Part shown: positions 18,509 to 28,008 of the stretch, one piece after another | Layout: each line of letters begins with the position of its first letter | Position numbering within the stretch: position 1 is the first letter of the stretch | Assembly: GCA_022447365.1 (NCBI GenBank) | Contig: JAKVBL010000004.1 | Location: forward strand, 148,872 to 212,871 | Direction: 5' to 3' | Length of the DNA: 64,000 bases | DNA from: Oleiphilaceae bacterium | Lineage (GTDB): Bacteria > Pseudomonadota > Gammaproteobacteria > Pseudomonadales > Oleiphilaceae | Made by a program: the position numbers and the translations under genes | The notes under the pieces: generated by a model | What the model was told of the DNA's origin: nothing | The model's database searches: none | The model's input: the letters and a program-made list of their open reading frames with translations, nothing else

Positions 18509-19164
18509 GACGAAGGCATTACATCCATAAATGAAGACAACAAAGGATAGTCACTTTTCACTCTCATAGGTCCGCGGCTATCTGGTTTTACGATATTGAT
18601 CAAATGCACGAGTCCCGCTTTTTTAGCAGAATGAAGGACATCTTCATTATCATCAAAAAATACTGTTGAGCGTGGATCAAAATGTACTTTTTTGCGCAAA
18701 GCTGTCCAAAACACTGGATCTTCTTTCGGTAAGCCAAAATCATGAGATGTATGCACTTCATCAATATAATCGCCTAGATTGGTGCATTGCATCTTAATTT
18801 CAACACCTGCTCTGTGAGAATTTGTCACAAGCAATACGCGATAAGGTCCAGCGGATATTGCACTCAGGAATTCTTCAGCAAATGGCCGGTAGGCTATTTT
18901 GTCTTTCACTTCATGTTTTAATTGGATCAAATCCATATCAAGTAAGTCAGACCAATAATCAAAACAATACCAATTTAAGGTTCCTTTAAGATCTCGAAAA
19001 TACTTGCTCAGAAATGTATTCGATTCTTCAAGCGTCATTCCTCGCGTATCAGCGAAGCGCTTTGGAAGATGTTGCATCCAAAAATAATTATCGAAATGCA
19101 GGTCTAACAAGGTGCCGTCCATATCAAGGAAGACGGTATCGATTTGATTCCAGTTGAGCATCAA
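18505..19164 (-). CDS. yrfG: YrfG-like HAD 5'-nucleotidase (GMP/IMP)
   Basis: A 219-residue haloacid-dehalogenase-fold phosphatase. HAD motif I is FLDMDGTLLDL, motif II is VTNSHRAG, and motif IV is VFFDDNEDVL; the insert GTLNWYCFDYWSDLL is typical of YrfG. E. coli YrfG hydrolyses GMP and IMP, which is the expected but untested activity here. It is the first gene of a minus-strand unit with hslR and hslO. Confidence 0.88.
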   Translation of the reverse strand: MMLNWNQIDTVFLDMDGTLLDLHFDNYFWMQHLPKRFADTRGMTLEESNTFLSKYFRDLKGTLNWYCFDYWSDLLDMDLIQLKHEVKDKIAYRPFAEEFLSAISAGPYRVLLVTNSHRAGVEIKMQCTNLGDYIDEVHTSHDFGLPKEDPVFWTALRKKVHFDPRSTVFFDDNEDVLHSAKKAGLVHLINIVKPDSRGPMRVKSDYPLLSSFMDVMPSS

Positions 19165-19219
19165 ACTCTCTATACTTTATGGCAATTGATTCGATGCATT
19201 TTAACGAAGCAGGGTAGCT

Positions 19220-20032
19220 ATGTCAGATTTAAGCGCGTTTTTTGAACCACTTTCAGTTATTGCCAAGGATGCCGGCAAGGCAATTTTAGAAGTATATAAC
19301 TCAGATTTTCCCATCGAGATAGATACTAAAAGCGACGATTCCCCTGTTACCAAAGCCGACTTAGCGGCACACAAAATCATTGAAAAGGGTCTACAAGCCC
19401 TAACTCCAGATATCCCTATTTTGTCAGAAGAGGGTGGTCTACCAGAGTATACAGAGCGAAAGCATTGGCAACGCTACTGGCTTGTTGACCCATTAGACGG
19501 CACAAAAGAATTCATTAATAAGAATGGCGAATTCACCGTTAATATCGCCTTCATTGAAAACCACGAGCCAGCGCTTGGACTCGTTTATGTTCCGGTAACA
19601 GATACCTTATACTTGGGCGGCCTAGCATTCGGAAGCTTCAAAAACTCAGCAGGATTACACGAACAAATTGCGATCAAGCCCGTTAATCTCGGCACCACAT
19701 TAACGGTTGTAGGAAGTCGTCGACACGGTGCAGAAGCGCTAGATAGCTTGTTAGAGAAAGTTTCAGATACGTTCTCGAATATCGATCGTGTAGATATGGG
19801 TAGCTCCCTCAAAATTTGCGCCTGCGCTGAAGGATCCGCTGATTGGTATCCACGCTTAGCACTCACTTGTGAATGGGACACCGCTGCGGCGCACGCTGTT
19901 CTGAAAGGCGCCGGCGGTGAAATCTATACTCCGGAACTCACACCATTGCGTTACAACACAAAAGAAGAAATGTTGAACCCTTTCTTCCATGCCGTAGGTG
20001 ACACGAGCTTTGATTGGAAAAAATTTCTATAA
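19220..20032 (+). CDS. cysQ: 3'(2'),5'-bisphosphate nucleotidase CysQ
   Basis: A 270-residue inositol-monophosphatase-fold enzyme that removes phosphate from adenosine 3',5'-bisphosphate made in sulfate assimilation. Metal-binding motifs are ILSEEGG and WLVDPLDGTKEF, with the C-terminal CEWDTAAAHAVLKGAGG. Length fits CysQ. The unit is divergent from yrfG across 55 bases and has AGCAGGGTAG upstream of its ATG. Confidence 0.94.
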   Translation: MSDLSAFFEPLSVIAKDAGKAILEVYNSDFPIEIDTKSDDSPVTKADLAAHKIIEKGLQALTPDIPILSEEGGLPEYTERKHWQRYWLVDPLDGTKEFINKNGEFTVNIAFIENHEPALGLVYVPVTDTLYLGGLAFGSFKNSAGLHEQIAIKPVNLGTTLTVVGSRRHGAEALDSLLEKVSDTFSNIDRVDMGSSLKICACAEGSADWYPRLALTCEWDTAAAHAVLKGAGGEIYTPELTPLRYNTKEEMLNPFFHAVGDTSFDWKKFL

Positions 20033-20059
20033 GCGGAAATTATCAGCTATTCAAAACGA

Positions 20060-20093
20060 AAAAAGCGCGACCTTTTTCAAGATCGCGCTCTTA
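20060..20093 (-). terminator. Terminator between cysQ and the downstream minus-strand gene
   Basis: Arms AGCGCGA and TCGCGCT pair around a loop of about 12 bases. Read on the minus strand the hairpin is followed by TTTTTTCGTTTT, a good tail for the gene ending at 20118; on the plus strand the tail is weaker but could still serve cysQ. Confidence 0.75.
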
Positions 20094-20117
20094 TAAAACC
20101 TTCAAAGCTATGGCAGC

Positions 20118-20450
20118 TTAATCTTCTTGCTCTACCACATCATTCGCTTTTCGGCCGTTTAAGGTACAACCCAAGCAACGTACAAATGTCGTTTCAAAAG
20201 GACCTTCGACTAATACTTCGAATGACTCTCCAATGTTACCACCAAGCGCAGAAAATGGTGATGAAACAATAAATACGCCCGCACCAAGAATAGTCGTGAC
20301 AAACATTAATGGACGCACAAACAATGCGTCGCCAGTCATCGCCATTGCACTTGGGGTTTCATTAACAGGATTTGCATGGGCAATAGTTGGAAGAACAAGA
20401 CTCACACACAGCGCCACACTGCATAATATTTGTTTAATTTTATGGTACAT
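20118..20450 (-). CDS. Small exported or membrane protein of unknown function
   Basis: A 110-residue protein with a signal peptide (about 1-26, AHAN at the cleavage region) and one more hydrophobic segment (FVTTILGAGVFIVSSPFSALGG). It contains two related stretches, FVRPLMF and FVRCLGCT, on either side of the hydrophobic segment, suggesting a small hairpin-like membrane protein. I have seen this pattern in gammaproteobacterial hypothetical proteins but know no function. It has its own terminator. Confidence 0.65.
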   Translation of the reverse strand: MYHKIKQILCSVALCVSLVLPTIAHANPVNETPSAMAMTGDALFVRPLMFVTTILGAGVFIVSSPFSALGGNIGESFEVLVEGPFETTFVRCLGCTLNGRKANDVVEQED

Positions 20451-20580
20451 CGAAACTCCTCCACCAGAGCCGAATTTTATTAAAAAGACTTCTAAAAATG
20501 CACGTTAAGTGAATGGTTTAACTATAGCTGCTGTTTGCTCACTGTCTAATGTTTCATCCCGATAACCTTATTTCTTGTGA

Positions 20581-21387
20581 TCACTTTTGACACACTGAAC
20601 AAAATACCGTGCTTCTACCCGAGTGCCTGATTTCTTTAAGGGTCTCACCACAGTTTTTACACGGCTCACCTTGGCGACCATATACGAACAACTGCTGCTG
20701 AAAGTAGCCCGGCTTGCCATCCCCACCGACGAAATCCCGCAAGGTTGTCCCGCCTTGCTCAATCGCTCGACTCAATACAAGCTTTATATTTTTAAGCAAT
20801 TCAGCATATCGCTTTTTTGAAATTCGCCCTGCGGCACGTGAAGGGTGAATGCCTGACAGAAACAAAGCCTCATTAGCGTATATATTTCCAACCCCTACAA
20901 CGACATGGCTATCCATAATGAATTGCTTCACAGCAATAGATCGACTCTTTGATTTTTGATGCAGGTAATCAACATCGAACGCATCCGACAAAGGCTCTGG
21001 TCCTAACTTGTTGATTAACTCATGCTTACTCCAATCCTCTGTCCACAAAATAGAGCCAAAGCGTCTAGGATCGTTAAAACGCAATACATGATCTGCAAAG
21101 CAAAAATCCACATGATCATGCTTCTGTACTTCAGTATCTGCAGACACAACCCGCAAACTCCCTGACATTCCCAAATGAATTAAGATACTTCCTTGATCAA
21201 AACTCATGACAATATACTTGCCGCGTCGAGTCACGCTTTTTACGAGATTAGGCGACCAAATTTCTAACTCCGTAGAGACAGGCCAGCGTAATCGGCTATT
21301 ACGAATTGTCATACCTTGCAGGACTTTCCCTTCGCTGTAAGGCAAAATACCGCGTCGCGTTGTTTCTACTTCTGGTAGTTCAGGCAC
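20581..21387 (-). CDS. mutM: Formamidopyrimidine-DNA glycosylase (MutM/Fpg)
   Basis: A 268-residue base-excision repair enzyme that removes 8-oxoguanine. The start MPELPEVETTRRG carries the catalytic Pro2 and Glu3. The helix-two-turn-helix region has VVGVGNIYANEALF, and the C-terminal zinc finger is CKNC followed by a CSVC pair at the very end. Length matches E. coli MutM. It is divergent from the HyuA-like gene, with only about 30 bases between starts. Confidence 0.97.
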   Translation of the reverse strand: MPELPEVETTRRGILPYSEGKVLQGMTIRNSRLRWPVSTELEIWSPNLVKSVTRRGKYIVMSFDQGSILIHLGMSGSLRVVSADTEVQKHDHVDFCFADHVLRFNDPRRFGSILWTEDWSKHELINKLGPEPLSDAFDVDYLHQKSKSRSIAVKQFIMDSHVVVGVGNIYANEALFLSGIHPSRAAGRISKKRYAELLKNIKLVLSRAIEQGGTTLRDFVGGDGKPGYFQQQLFVYGRQGEPCKNCGETLKEIRHSGRSTVFCSVCQK

Positions 21388-21418
21388 TATTTATTCACTC
21401 AGATTGAAAGGTTGATCA

Positions 21419-23380
21419 TTGTCTACGAAGCAGGGTAAGCAAATCAAACACTTGGGCGTTGATGCTGGTGGCACATTCACCGACTTTGTTCTGATTGAGT
21501 CAGACCAGATGCAAACACATAAAGTTCTCTCTACGCCAAGCAATCCGGCGAAAGCGATTATTCAAGGCATCCTGGAACTCGGTCTTGAAGATGACTTGCT
21601 ATCTGGTTCCCTGAACATTATTCATGGCAGTACAGTTGCGACAAATGCCGCGCTAGAAGGTAAAGGCGCACGCACCGCTTACATCGCCAACAAAGGCTTC
21701 AAAGATGTACTCAGCATTGGCCGTCAAAATCGCAAAGAACTATACAATCTAAAACCGGTCAAAACTGACCCGCCAGTACCGCCAGAATTATGCTTCGAAG
21801 TTGACTGTCGACGCGATGCACAAGGCAACATCATTACTCCCTTAAGTGATGAAGCGATCTCTCAGCTAGTTGAAGATGTAAAAGAGAGCGGTGCCGAAGC
21901 GATCGCTATCAACCTTTTATTCTCGTTTTTGAATAGTGAGGAAGAACAACGCATTGAGAGCGCCTTGAACAAAGACTTTTTCGTCTCCCGTTCGTCTTTT
22001 GTATTGCCGGTTTATAAAGAATATGAACGCGGCATCGCTACATGGCTTAACGCGTCATTGGGCCCAAAGGTCAATAACTACCTGAGCATGCTTCAAGACA
22101 AACTCAAGAACAATCATGTTCAAATCATGCAATCGTCTGGCGGCCTACTGACACTGGATGAGGCCAAAAAACGCGCCGTTAATCTTCTTCTCTCTGGACC
22201 TGCTGGGGGGCTATCAGCCGTCCGATTACTCGGAAAGTCACTCAATCAAACGAAAATACTCAGCTTTGATATGGGAGGCACAAGCACCGATGTGAGTTTA
22301 ATGGATGGAGATTTCTTGTTAAGCAGCGAAAACTCCATCGCTGACTGGCCAGTAGCTATCCCTATGCTAGATATGGATACTATCGGGGCAGGCGGCGGCT
22401 CTATTGCCTGGATAGATGAAGCGGGCATGCTACATGTTGGGCCTGAATCTGCAGGTTCTAATCCAGGGCCGGCCTGCTATGGCCAAGACGGAGATAGGGC
22501 AACCGTGACGGATGCTAACTTGATTCTTGGTCACATCCCTAGATCTGCCAAACTGGGTGGTTCATTAAGCTTAGACTTCGATAAAGCAATACAAGCAATC
22601 GAAAAACTAGCGCAACAACTATCTTTGAGCATTGAAGAAACGGCGCAAGGCATCGTTCAACTTGCAGAACAACAAATGTCAGCAGCGCTGCATAATATCT
22701 CAGTCAAACAAGGGCATTCGCCTAAAGACTTCAGTTTATGTTGCTTTGGTGGCGCAGGCGGGATGCATGTTTGCTCTCTTGCAGAAAAACTCAATATCAA
22801 ACGCGCTATTATCCCACGCAATTCTGGCGTCTTGTCTGCGTTCGGCATGCTCACCGCAGCGCCTATGCGTAATGCAACACACTCCTACATTCACCCTTAT
22901 CAAGACGTTAGCAAAGAAACACTTGCTGACTTATTTGACAAAATGAAAGCGGAGATAGCTGAAGACAGCCCAGAGCTTGCGCAAACAGGGAAGATTAAAC
23001 AACACCTAGATTTAAGATACTTGGGGCAAAGCTACACGATTGAGGTACCTTACTCTGAGCGCTCTGTCGAGGAGTTTGAAGCCGCACATGAACAACGCTT
23101 TGGTCATCGTTTAAATAAAAAAATCGAGCTCGTTAATCTGAAGTTGAGTATCGAAGGTGTTCCAGCAATTAATTCTTTATCGAAACCAATGCATACAAGT
23201 TCTTCTTCAACATCATTGCTAAACAATGAAATCGCAGTGATCGAACGAGATCATATTCAACTGGGCGATATAGTGACTGGTCCAGCTATTATCACAGAAA
23301 AAATATCGACCACCTGGATACCAAAAGCCTGGCAATGTGAATTAGATAGGTTTGGAAATTTACTGCTATCGAGGCCTTAA
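21419..23380 (+). CDS. HyuA/oxoprolinase-A-family ATP-dependent hydrolase
   Basis: A 653-residue protein of the hydantoinase/5-oxoprolinase subunit A family, an actin-fold ATPase. Motifs are GVDAGGTFTDFVL at the N-terminus, GSTVATNAALEGKG, LLSGPAGG and FDMGGTSTDVSL, then GAGGGSIAWID. The start is TTG 21419, with AAAGG seven bases upstream. No HyuB-like partner is adjacent, so the substrate is uncertain; acetone/acetophenone carboxylase-like and oxoprolinase-like roles are both possible. Its end overlaps the converging rsmD stop by four bases. Confidence 0.85.
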   Translation: MSTKQGKQIKHLGVDAGGTFTDFVLIESDQMQTHKVLSTPSNPAKAIIQGILELGLEDDLLSGSLNIIHGSTVATNAALEGKGARTAYIANKGFKDVLSIGRQNRKELYNLKPVKTDPPVPPELCFEVDCRRDAQGNIITPLSDEAISQLVEDVKESGAEAIAINLLFSFLNSEEEQRIESALNKDFFVSRSSFVLPVYKEYERGIATWLNASLGPKVNNYLSMLQDKLKNNHVQIMQSSGGLLTLDEAKKRAVNLLLSGPAGGLSAVRLLGKSLNQTKILSFDMGGTSTDVSLMDGDFLLSSENSIADWPVAIPMLDMDTIGAGGGSIAWIDEAGMLHVGPESAGSNPGPACYGQDGDRATVTDANLILGHIPRSAKLGGSLSLDFDKAIQAIEKLAQQLSLSIEETAQGIVQLAEQQMSAALHNISVKQGHSPKDFSLCCFGGAGGMHVCSLAEKLNIKRAIIPRNSGVLSAFGMLTAAPMRNATHSYIHPYQDVSKETLADLFDKMKAEIAEDSPELAQTGKIKQHLDLRYLGQSYTIEVPYSERSVEEFEAAHEQRFGHRLNKKIELVNLKLSIEGVPAINSLSKPMHTSSSSTSLLNNEIAVIERDHIQLGDIVTGPAIITEKISTTWIPKAWQCELDRFGNLLLSRP

Positions 23381-23973
23381 GATTTGATTTCGTAAAGCCT
23401 AGAGATAACCTGACCTGCCTTTTTGGATTTCAGCTCTTGCCATGCGCTAGGAATGTCTAGCTGTGATAATTCCGCCTCTGTTTCGATGTAAACAAGCCCC
23501 TCTGGCGCTAAGACTTGCCGATTATCAAGAAGCGCTATAACCTGATTAACTAAATCTTTTCTGAACGGCGGGTCAATCAATACGATATCTAAAGGCTCTC
23601 CAGAATAGCTTTGAAGAAAACTGAAGGCATCGACATGACTCACTGATGCCGGCACATTTAACAGCGCTTTGTTTTGTTCTAGGTAGCGAAACGCTTGTGT
23701 ATTTTTTTCGATAAACTGCACATGTTTCGCGCCGCGTGATGCAGCCTCAAAACCAAGCGCGCCACTGCCCGCAAACAAATCTAGTACGTTCGCACCAATG
23801 ACTTCATGGCGCATCCAATTAAATACTGTCTCACGAACGCGATCTGTTGTGGGACGCAAACCTTCTACTTCAGGAAAACTCAAACGACGACTTCGATGCT
23901 CTCCAGCAATAATGCGAAAAGAACCTTCACTTTTTTTTTCTGGCTTACGGTTTTTTTTAGCTCGTGCTGGCAT
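23377..23973 (-). CDS. rsmD: 16S rRNA (guanine966-N2)-methyltransferase RsmD
   Basis: A 198-residue SAM-dependent methyltransferase. The N-terminal family box GEHRSRRLSFP with LRPTTDRVRETVFNWM is diagnostic, the SAM site is VLDLFAGSGALGFEA and the catalytic motif is VLIDPPF. A basic N-terminal tail would bind rRNA. It is divergent from ftsY, the common arrangement in gammaproteobacteria. Confidence 0.95.
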   Translation of the reverse strand: MPARAKKNRKPEKKSEGSFRIIAGEHRSRRLSFPEVEGLRPTTDRVRETVFNWMRHEVIGANVLDLFAGSGALGFEAASRGAKHVQFIEKNTQAFRYLEQNKALLNVPASVSHVDAFSFLQSYSGEPLDIVLIDPPFRKDLVNQVIALLDNRQVLAPEGLVYIETEAELSQLDIPSAWQELKSKKAGQVISRLYEIKS

Positions 23974-24107
23974 TAGAATTTAGCTCATTATCGCGTTGAT
24001 ATCGGTCGGCATAAATGCTCGCCGCTTATTGTAGTGCGGACACAGTTTCTATCAATCTAATTATCACCTGTCGATATACAGGATGACATTCTTTCTTTGG
24101 ACGACTC

Positions 24108-25319
24108 ATGGATAACCAAATGCTTATCGGTTTCGCAATTATCGCGCTCATCGCGATCGCCTTCGTTATCGATATCAAAACCAGAAAAGTTACTCACAAG
24201 CAACTTCCTCCGTTTGCTAAGAAACAAAGCTTACCGCCTCGAGAGCAAGTCACCGAACAGCCAAAACCAATTAGCGAAACACTAGATACTTCTAGCGTTG
24301 AACCGACTCCAACAGCAGAAATCGCAGGAGTTACTGACATCGAACCGGCTGCTGAAGAAAAAGTCGAAGAGATTACTGAAGAACCCTCAACGAACTTCTT
24401 TTCTCGTATTGTATCTGGCTTAAATAGAACAAGAGGCCAACTCAGTGATGGCTTGGGCCAACTTCTTCTTGGTAAAAAAGAGATTGATGAAGACCTTCTT
24501 GAAGAAATCGAAACACAACTCCTGATGGCAGACATCGGTGTTGAAGCGTGCTCTCAAGTTATTCAAACAATCACAGAGCGCTCTGAGCGCAAAGAGCTTA
24601 AAGATTCTGAAGCTATTTATCAGCTACTCAAATCCGAACTAGCTGCTCTTCTTGCCGACAAGCAAGCGCCGCTTGAGATCCCCAAAAGCGATACACCTTT
24701 TGTCATATTGGTAGTTGGTGTAAACGGCGTAGGCAAAACGACAACCATAGGCAAGATGGCCAAGCGTTTTCAAAGCCAAGGTCACTCTGTCATGCTGGCT
24801 GCAGGTGATACATTCCGCGCAGCAGCCGTGGAGCAACTGCAAGTATGGGGCGAACGCAATGATGTTCCAGTCGTTGCGCAACACACGGGCGCAGACAGTG
24901 CATCAGTGATCTTTGATGCCGTTGAATCCGCAAAATCTAAAGGCATTGATGTCATCATCGCCGATACAGCAGGTCGTCTTCAAAACAAAGACAACTTGAT
25001 GTCAGAACTCGAAAAAGTTGTTCGAGTGATGAAGAAGGTTGATGCACAAGCACCACACGAGGTGATGTTGGTACTTGATGCTGGCACAGGACAAAACGCA
25101 CTTAGCCAAGCGCAAATATTCCAACAAGCCGTGGGCGTTACAGGAATCAGTCTGACGAAATTAGATGGTACTGCAAAAGGCGGTATTATTTTCGCCATTG
25201 CAAAACAGCTCGGTTTACCGATTCGTTTTATTGGCGTCGGCGAACAAATCGATGACTTACGTCCCTTCGATGCGGATGAATTCATTGAAGCACTTTTTGA
25301 AAAACAAACAGACGCTTAA
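24108..25319 (+). CDS. ftsY: Signal recognition particle receptor FtsY
   Basis: A 403-residue SRP-receptor GTPase that docks ribosome-nascent chain complexes at the membrane. The NG domain has the G1 loop GVNGVGKTTT (204-213), DTFRAAAVEQL, DTAGRLQNK and TKLDGTAKGG. Ahead of it is an acidic, Pro/Glu-rich A region, and at residues 5-22 a hydrophobic segment that looks like a membrane anchor, unlike E. coli FtsY, which has none. First gene of ftsY-ftsE-ftsX. Confidence 0.96.
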   Translation: MDNQMLIGFAIIALIAIAFVIDIKTRKVTHKQLPPFAKKQSLPPREQVTEQPKPISETLDTSSVEPTPTAEIAGVTDIEPAAEEKVEEITEEPSTNFFSRIVSGLNRTRGQLSDGLGQLLLGKKEIDEDLLEEIETQLLMADIGVEACSQVIQTITERSERKELKDSEAIYQLLKSELAALLADKQAPLEIPKSDTPFVILVVGVNGVGKTTTIGKMAKRFQSQGHSVMLAAGDTFRAAAVEQLQVWGERNDVPVVAQHTGADSASVIFDAVESAKSKGIDVIIADTAGRLQNKDNLMSELEKVVRVMKKVDAQAPHEVMLVLDAGTGQNALSQAQIFQQAVGVTGISLTKLDGTAKGGIIFAIAKQLGLPIRFIGVGEQIDDLRPFDADEFIEALFEKQTDA

Positions 25320-25330
25320 GTTGTTAAAGC

Positions 25331-26005
25331 ATGATTCAGTTTATTAACGTCGGAAAACGTTACTCTGATGGGCACGAAGCCCTGAAAAATGTTTCATTCG
25401 AGCTCGCGAGAGGTGAAATGGCATTTCTAACAGGACATTCCGGCGCAGGAAAAAGCACACTACTTAAACTAATCATGCTGATGGAACGAGCCAGCAAAGG
25501 TCAAATCACGGTTGGCAATCAAAACCTTGCACGTATTCCTCCGCGACAAGTTCCTTATTATCGTCGCCATGCAGGTGTTGTATTCCAAGACCACAAACTT
25601 CTGTTTGATCGCACAATCTTTGATAATGTTGCGATTGCGATGGAAGTTGCAGGAACGCCACCAAAGGAAATTGCTAAACGCGTACGGGCTGCACTCGATA
25701 AAGTTGGGCTACTGAGCAAAGAGAAGCTCACGCCCATTCAACTTTCTGGAGGTGAACAACAACGTGTTGGTATTGCTCGTGCTGTCGTCAACAAGCCGCC
25801 TATTCTGTTAGCTGACGAACCTACAGGTAATCTTGATCCAGAGCTATCGGCAGAAATCATGAAGCTGTTTAGCGACTTTAACCAAGTGGGTGTCACGGTG
25901 TTGATTGCAACGCACGACTTAGAGCTTATTTCACGCCTACCTTACCGAGTAATCGAACTTGATCATGGCCACATCAGAAACGAAGAGGCATTCGTAAATG
26001 GCTAA
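25331..26005 (+). CDS. ftsE: Cell-division ABC ATPase FtsE
   Basis: A 224-residue ATP-binding subunit of FtsEX, which controls septal peptidoglycan hydrolases. Walker A is GHSGAGKST, the ABC signature is LSGGEQQRVGIARA, Walker B is ILLADEPTGNLD, and the switch His is in ATHDLEL. It begins 11 bases after ftsY and overlaps ftsX by eight bases. Confidence 0.97.
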   Translation: MIQFINVGKRYSDGHEALKNVSFELARGEMAFLTGHSGAGKSTLLKLIMLMERASKGQITVGNQNLARIPPRQVPYYRRHAGVVFQDHKLLFDRTIFDNVAIAMEVAGTPPKEIAKRVRAALDKVGLLSKEKLTPIQLSGGEQQRVGIARAVVNKPPILLADEPTGNLDPELSAEIMKLFSDFNQVGVTVLIATHDLELISRLPYRVIELDHGHIRNEEAFVNG

Positions 26006-26963
26006 GTCAAATTCACAAGGCGCTCAAGTTTCTGCATCAAAACCGATGCTTGGCAGTTACTTTGGTAATCACAAAAAAGCTCTTTCTCATACCCTTAATG
26101 AGCAAAAGAAAAAACCATTAGCATCAATCCTTACGTGCGCCGTTATTGGTATTGCTATCTTATTGCCAACTTTACTAGGCGTGTTCTTAAGCAATCTCGA
26201 GCGCTCTCAATTGAGCTTTGATAATACGACTCAAATGACGGTGATGCTAAGCAAAACATTATCGCCGATTAAAGGGGCAACATTTGCGCAAGAACTAACA
26301 AAAATCGAAGGCATAGAGTCAGCCAAGTTCATCCATCAAGATGATGCTCTTGAGGAATTTAAAGCAACATTTGAACTCGAGTCGACACTTGAGCACTTGA
26401 GCGACAATCCCCTTCCTCACAGTATTATCGTAACCCTGAGTGAGTCTGCTAATACAATAGAACAAGCGCAAAAACTTCGCACTAGCCTACTAGGAAAGCC
26501 TGAAATTGATCTGGTTCAGCTTGATTTAATGTGGGTTCAGCGACTCAACTCTATTACCAACTTTCTTAGTTTAAGCACCTGGATTCTTGGGCTAATGCTA
26601 AGTATTGCTGTCATTTTAATTCTCGGAAATACGATTCGATTAGCAATCGAAAACCGAAAAGACGAAATTGCCGTACTTAAGCTGGTGGGAGGAACGGACG
26701 CGTTTGTTTGTAGACCGTTTCTGTACTTAGGTATTTTCTATGGCATAGGCGGAGGAATATTTTCCATTATTTTATGCAGCGTGGTGTTAGCCATTCTAGC
26801 GCAACCTATTGAAGCACTGACAGCTTCATATCAAAGCGATTTTAGTTTGTCAGGTTTGAACATTGAAACTACACTTTTTATTCTGTTAGTTGGAACATTT
26901 TTAGGTTGGTGCGCTGCCAAAATTTCTGTGAAACAACATATAAGCGCAATTGAACCAAGCTAA
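25998..26963 (+). CDS. ftsX: Cell-division membrane protein FtsX
   Basis: A 321-residue permease-like partner of FtsE with four membrane segments: one near 43-67, a large periplasmic domain, and three in the C-terminal part starting at about residue 195. The FtsX-type stretch LGNTIRLAIENRKDEIAVLKLVGGTDAFVCRPF is recognisable. The first 40 residues are a cytoplasmic, Ser/Lys-rich tail. It is translationally coupled to ftsE. Confidence 0.95.
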   Translation: MAKSNSQGAQVSASKPMLGSYFGNHKKALSHTLNEQKKKPLASILTCAVIGIAILLPTLLGVFLSNLERSQLSFDNTTQMTVMLSKTLSPIKGATFAQELTKIEGIESAKFIHQDDALEEFKATFELESTLEHLSDNPLPHSIIVTLSESANTIEQAQKLRTSLLGKPEIDLVQLDLMWVQRLNSITNFLSLSTWILGLMLSIAVILILGNTIRLAIENRKDEIAVLKLVGGTDAFVCRPFLYLGIFYGIGGGIFSIILCSVVLAILAQPIEALTASYQSDFSLSGLNIETTLFILLVGTFLGWCAAKISVKQHISAIEPS

Positions 26964-27028
26964 TACCTATCTACGAAATTCGGAACTTTTTAAGGCTTAA
27001 GTAGTCCAACCACTCGACATTAGCACAC

Positions 27029-27058
27029 TTGAGCACAAAAGTGCCGAGGTGCTATGAT
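27029..27058 (+). promoter_or_regulatory. Candidate sigma-70 promoter of rpoH
   Basis: TTGAGC (27029-27034) and TATGAT (27053-27058, 5 of 6) are separated by 18 bases. It would start transcription about 20 bases before the rpoH ribosome site AGAGGA. Extra heat-regulated promoters known for rpoH in other species were not recognised here. Confidence 0.5.
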
Positions 27059-27085
27059 GCAAGGATAACGAATAGAGGAATATTA

Positions 27086-27940
27086 ATGGGCACAAGCTTA
27101 CAACCCGTCGACATGTTAACTCCTGGTGGCAACCTTGAGTCTTACATCCAAACGGTCAACAGCATCCCGATTTTGTCAATTGAAGAAGAGCGAGATTTAA
27201 CTGCGCGCTTACATGACGAAAACGACCTTGTGGCTGCGCGACACTTGATTATGTCGCATCTACGTTTTGTTGTTCATATCGCTAAAAGTTACTCTGGATA
27301 TGGTTTAGCTCAAGCTGATCTTATTCAGGAAGGAAACGTCGGCCTAATGAAAGCCGTTAAACGTTTCGATCCGACATTCGGCGTTCGCTTGGTGTCTTTT
27401 GCTGTACATTGGATCAAAGCTGAAATTCACGAATTCATTTTACGTAATTGGCGCATTGTCAAAATTGCGACGACCAAAGCGCAACGTAAAATGTTCTTCA
27501 ATCTTCGCAGCTCTAAAAAGCGTCTTGCTTGGTTTACCGCAGATGAAGTTGATTCAGTAGCTAAAGACCTTGGTGTAGAACCTCGCGTCGTTCGCGAAAT
27601 GGAAGGTCGCTTGAGCGCTCAAGATACAGCATTCGATGCTAGCTCTGATGAAGATGATGACAGCGCGTTCTTAGCTCCAGCGAACTATCTAGAAGATCAT
27701 TCAGCAGACCCTGCACGTGCTGTAGAGCTGGCTGATACATCGAGCGATACGCGTCATCGTTTAACTGAAGCCTTACGTACTCTCGATGAGCGTAGTTTAG
27801 ATATCATCACCAAACGCTGGTTAAATGAGAAAAAAGCCACGCTTCATGAGCTAGCAGATGAATACGGCGTTTCAGCTGAACGAATTCGTCAATTAGAAAA
27901 AAATGCGATGAAGAAAGTAAAAGGCTTAATGGATAGTTAG
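27086..27940 (+). CDS. rpoH: RNA polymerase heat-shock sigma factor RpoH (sigma-32)
   Basis: A 284-residue sigma factor, the same length as E. coli RpoH. Region 2 reads [19 protein letters not shown] and [20 protein letters not shown], the RpoH box is QRKMFFNLR, and region 4.2 is [23 protein letters not shown] 27086 has AGAGGA eight bases upstream; a longer in-frame ORF begins within the predicted -35 element and is rejected. A terminator follows directly, so this is a single-gene unit. Confidence 0.97.
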   Translation: MGTSLQPVDMLTPGGNLESYIQTVNSIPILSIEEERDLTARLHDENDLVAARHLIMSHLRFVVHIAKSYSGYGLAQADLIQEGNVGLMKAVKRFDPTFGVRLVSFAVHWIKAEIHEFILRNWRIVKIATTKAQRKMFFNLRSSKKRLAWFTADEVDSVAKDLGVEPRVVREMEGRLSAQDTAFDASSDEDDDSAFLAPANYLEDHSADPARAVELADTSSDTRHRLTEALRTLDERSLDIITKRWLNEKKATLHELADEYGVSAERIRQLEKNAMKKVKGLMDS

Positions 27941-27956
27941 GCCTCTTTCTTCTACT

Positions 27957-27982
27957 AAAAACCGCCAACAGGCGGTTTTTTT
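27957..27982 (+). terminator. Rho-independent terminator of rpoH
   Basis: Stem ACCGCC/GGCGGT with an AACA tetraloop, preceded by an A-run and followed by seven T residues. Confidence 0.92.
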
Positions 27983-28008
27983 ATGCCATTAAAATTCGGA
28001 GTTATGTC

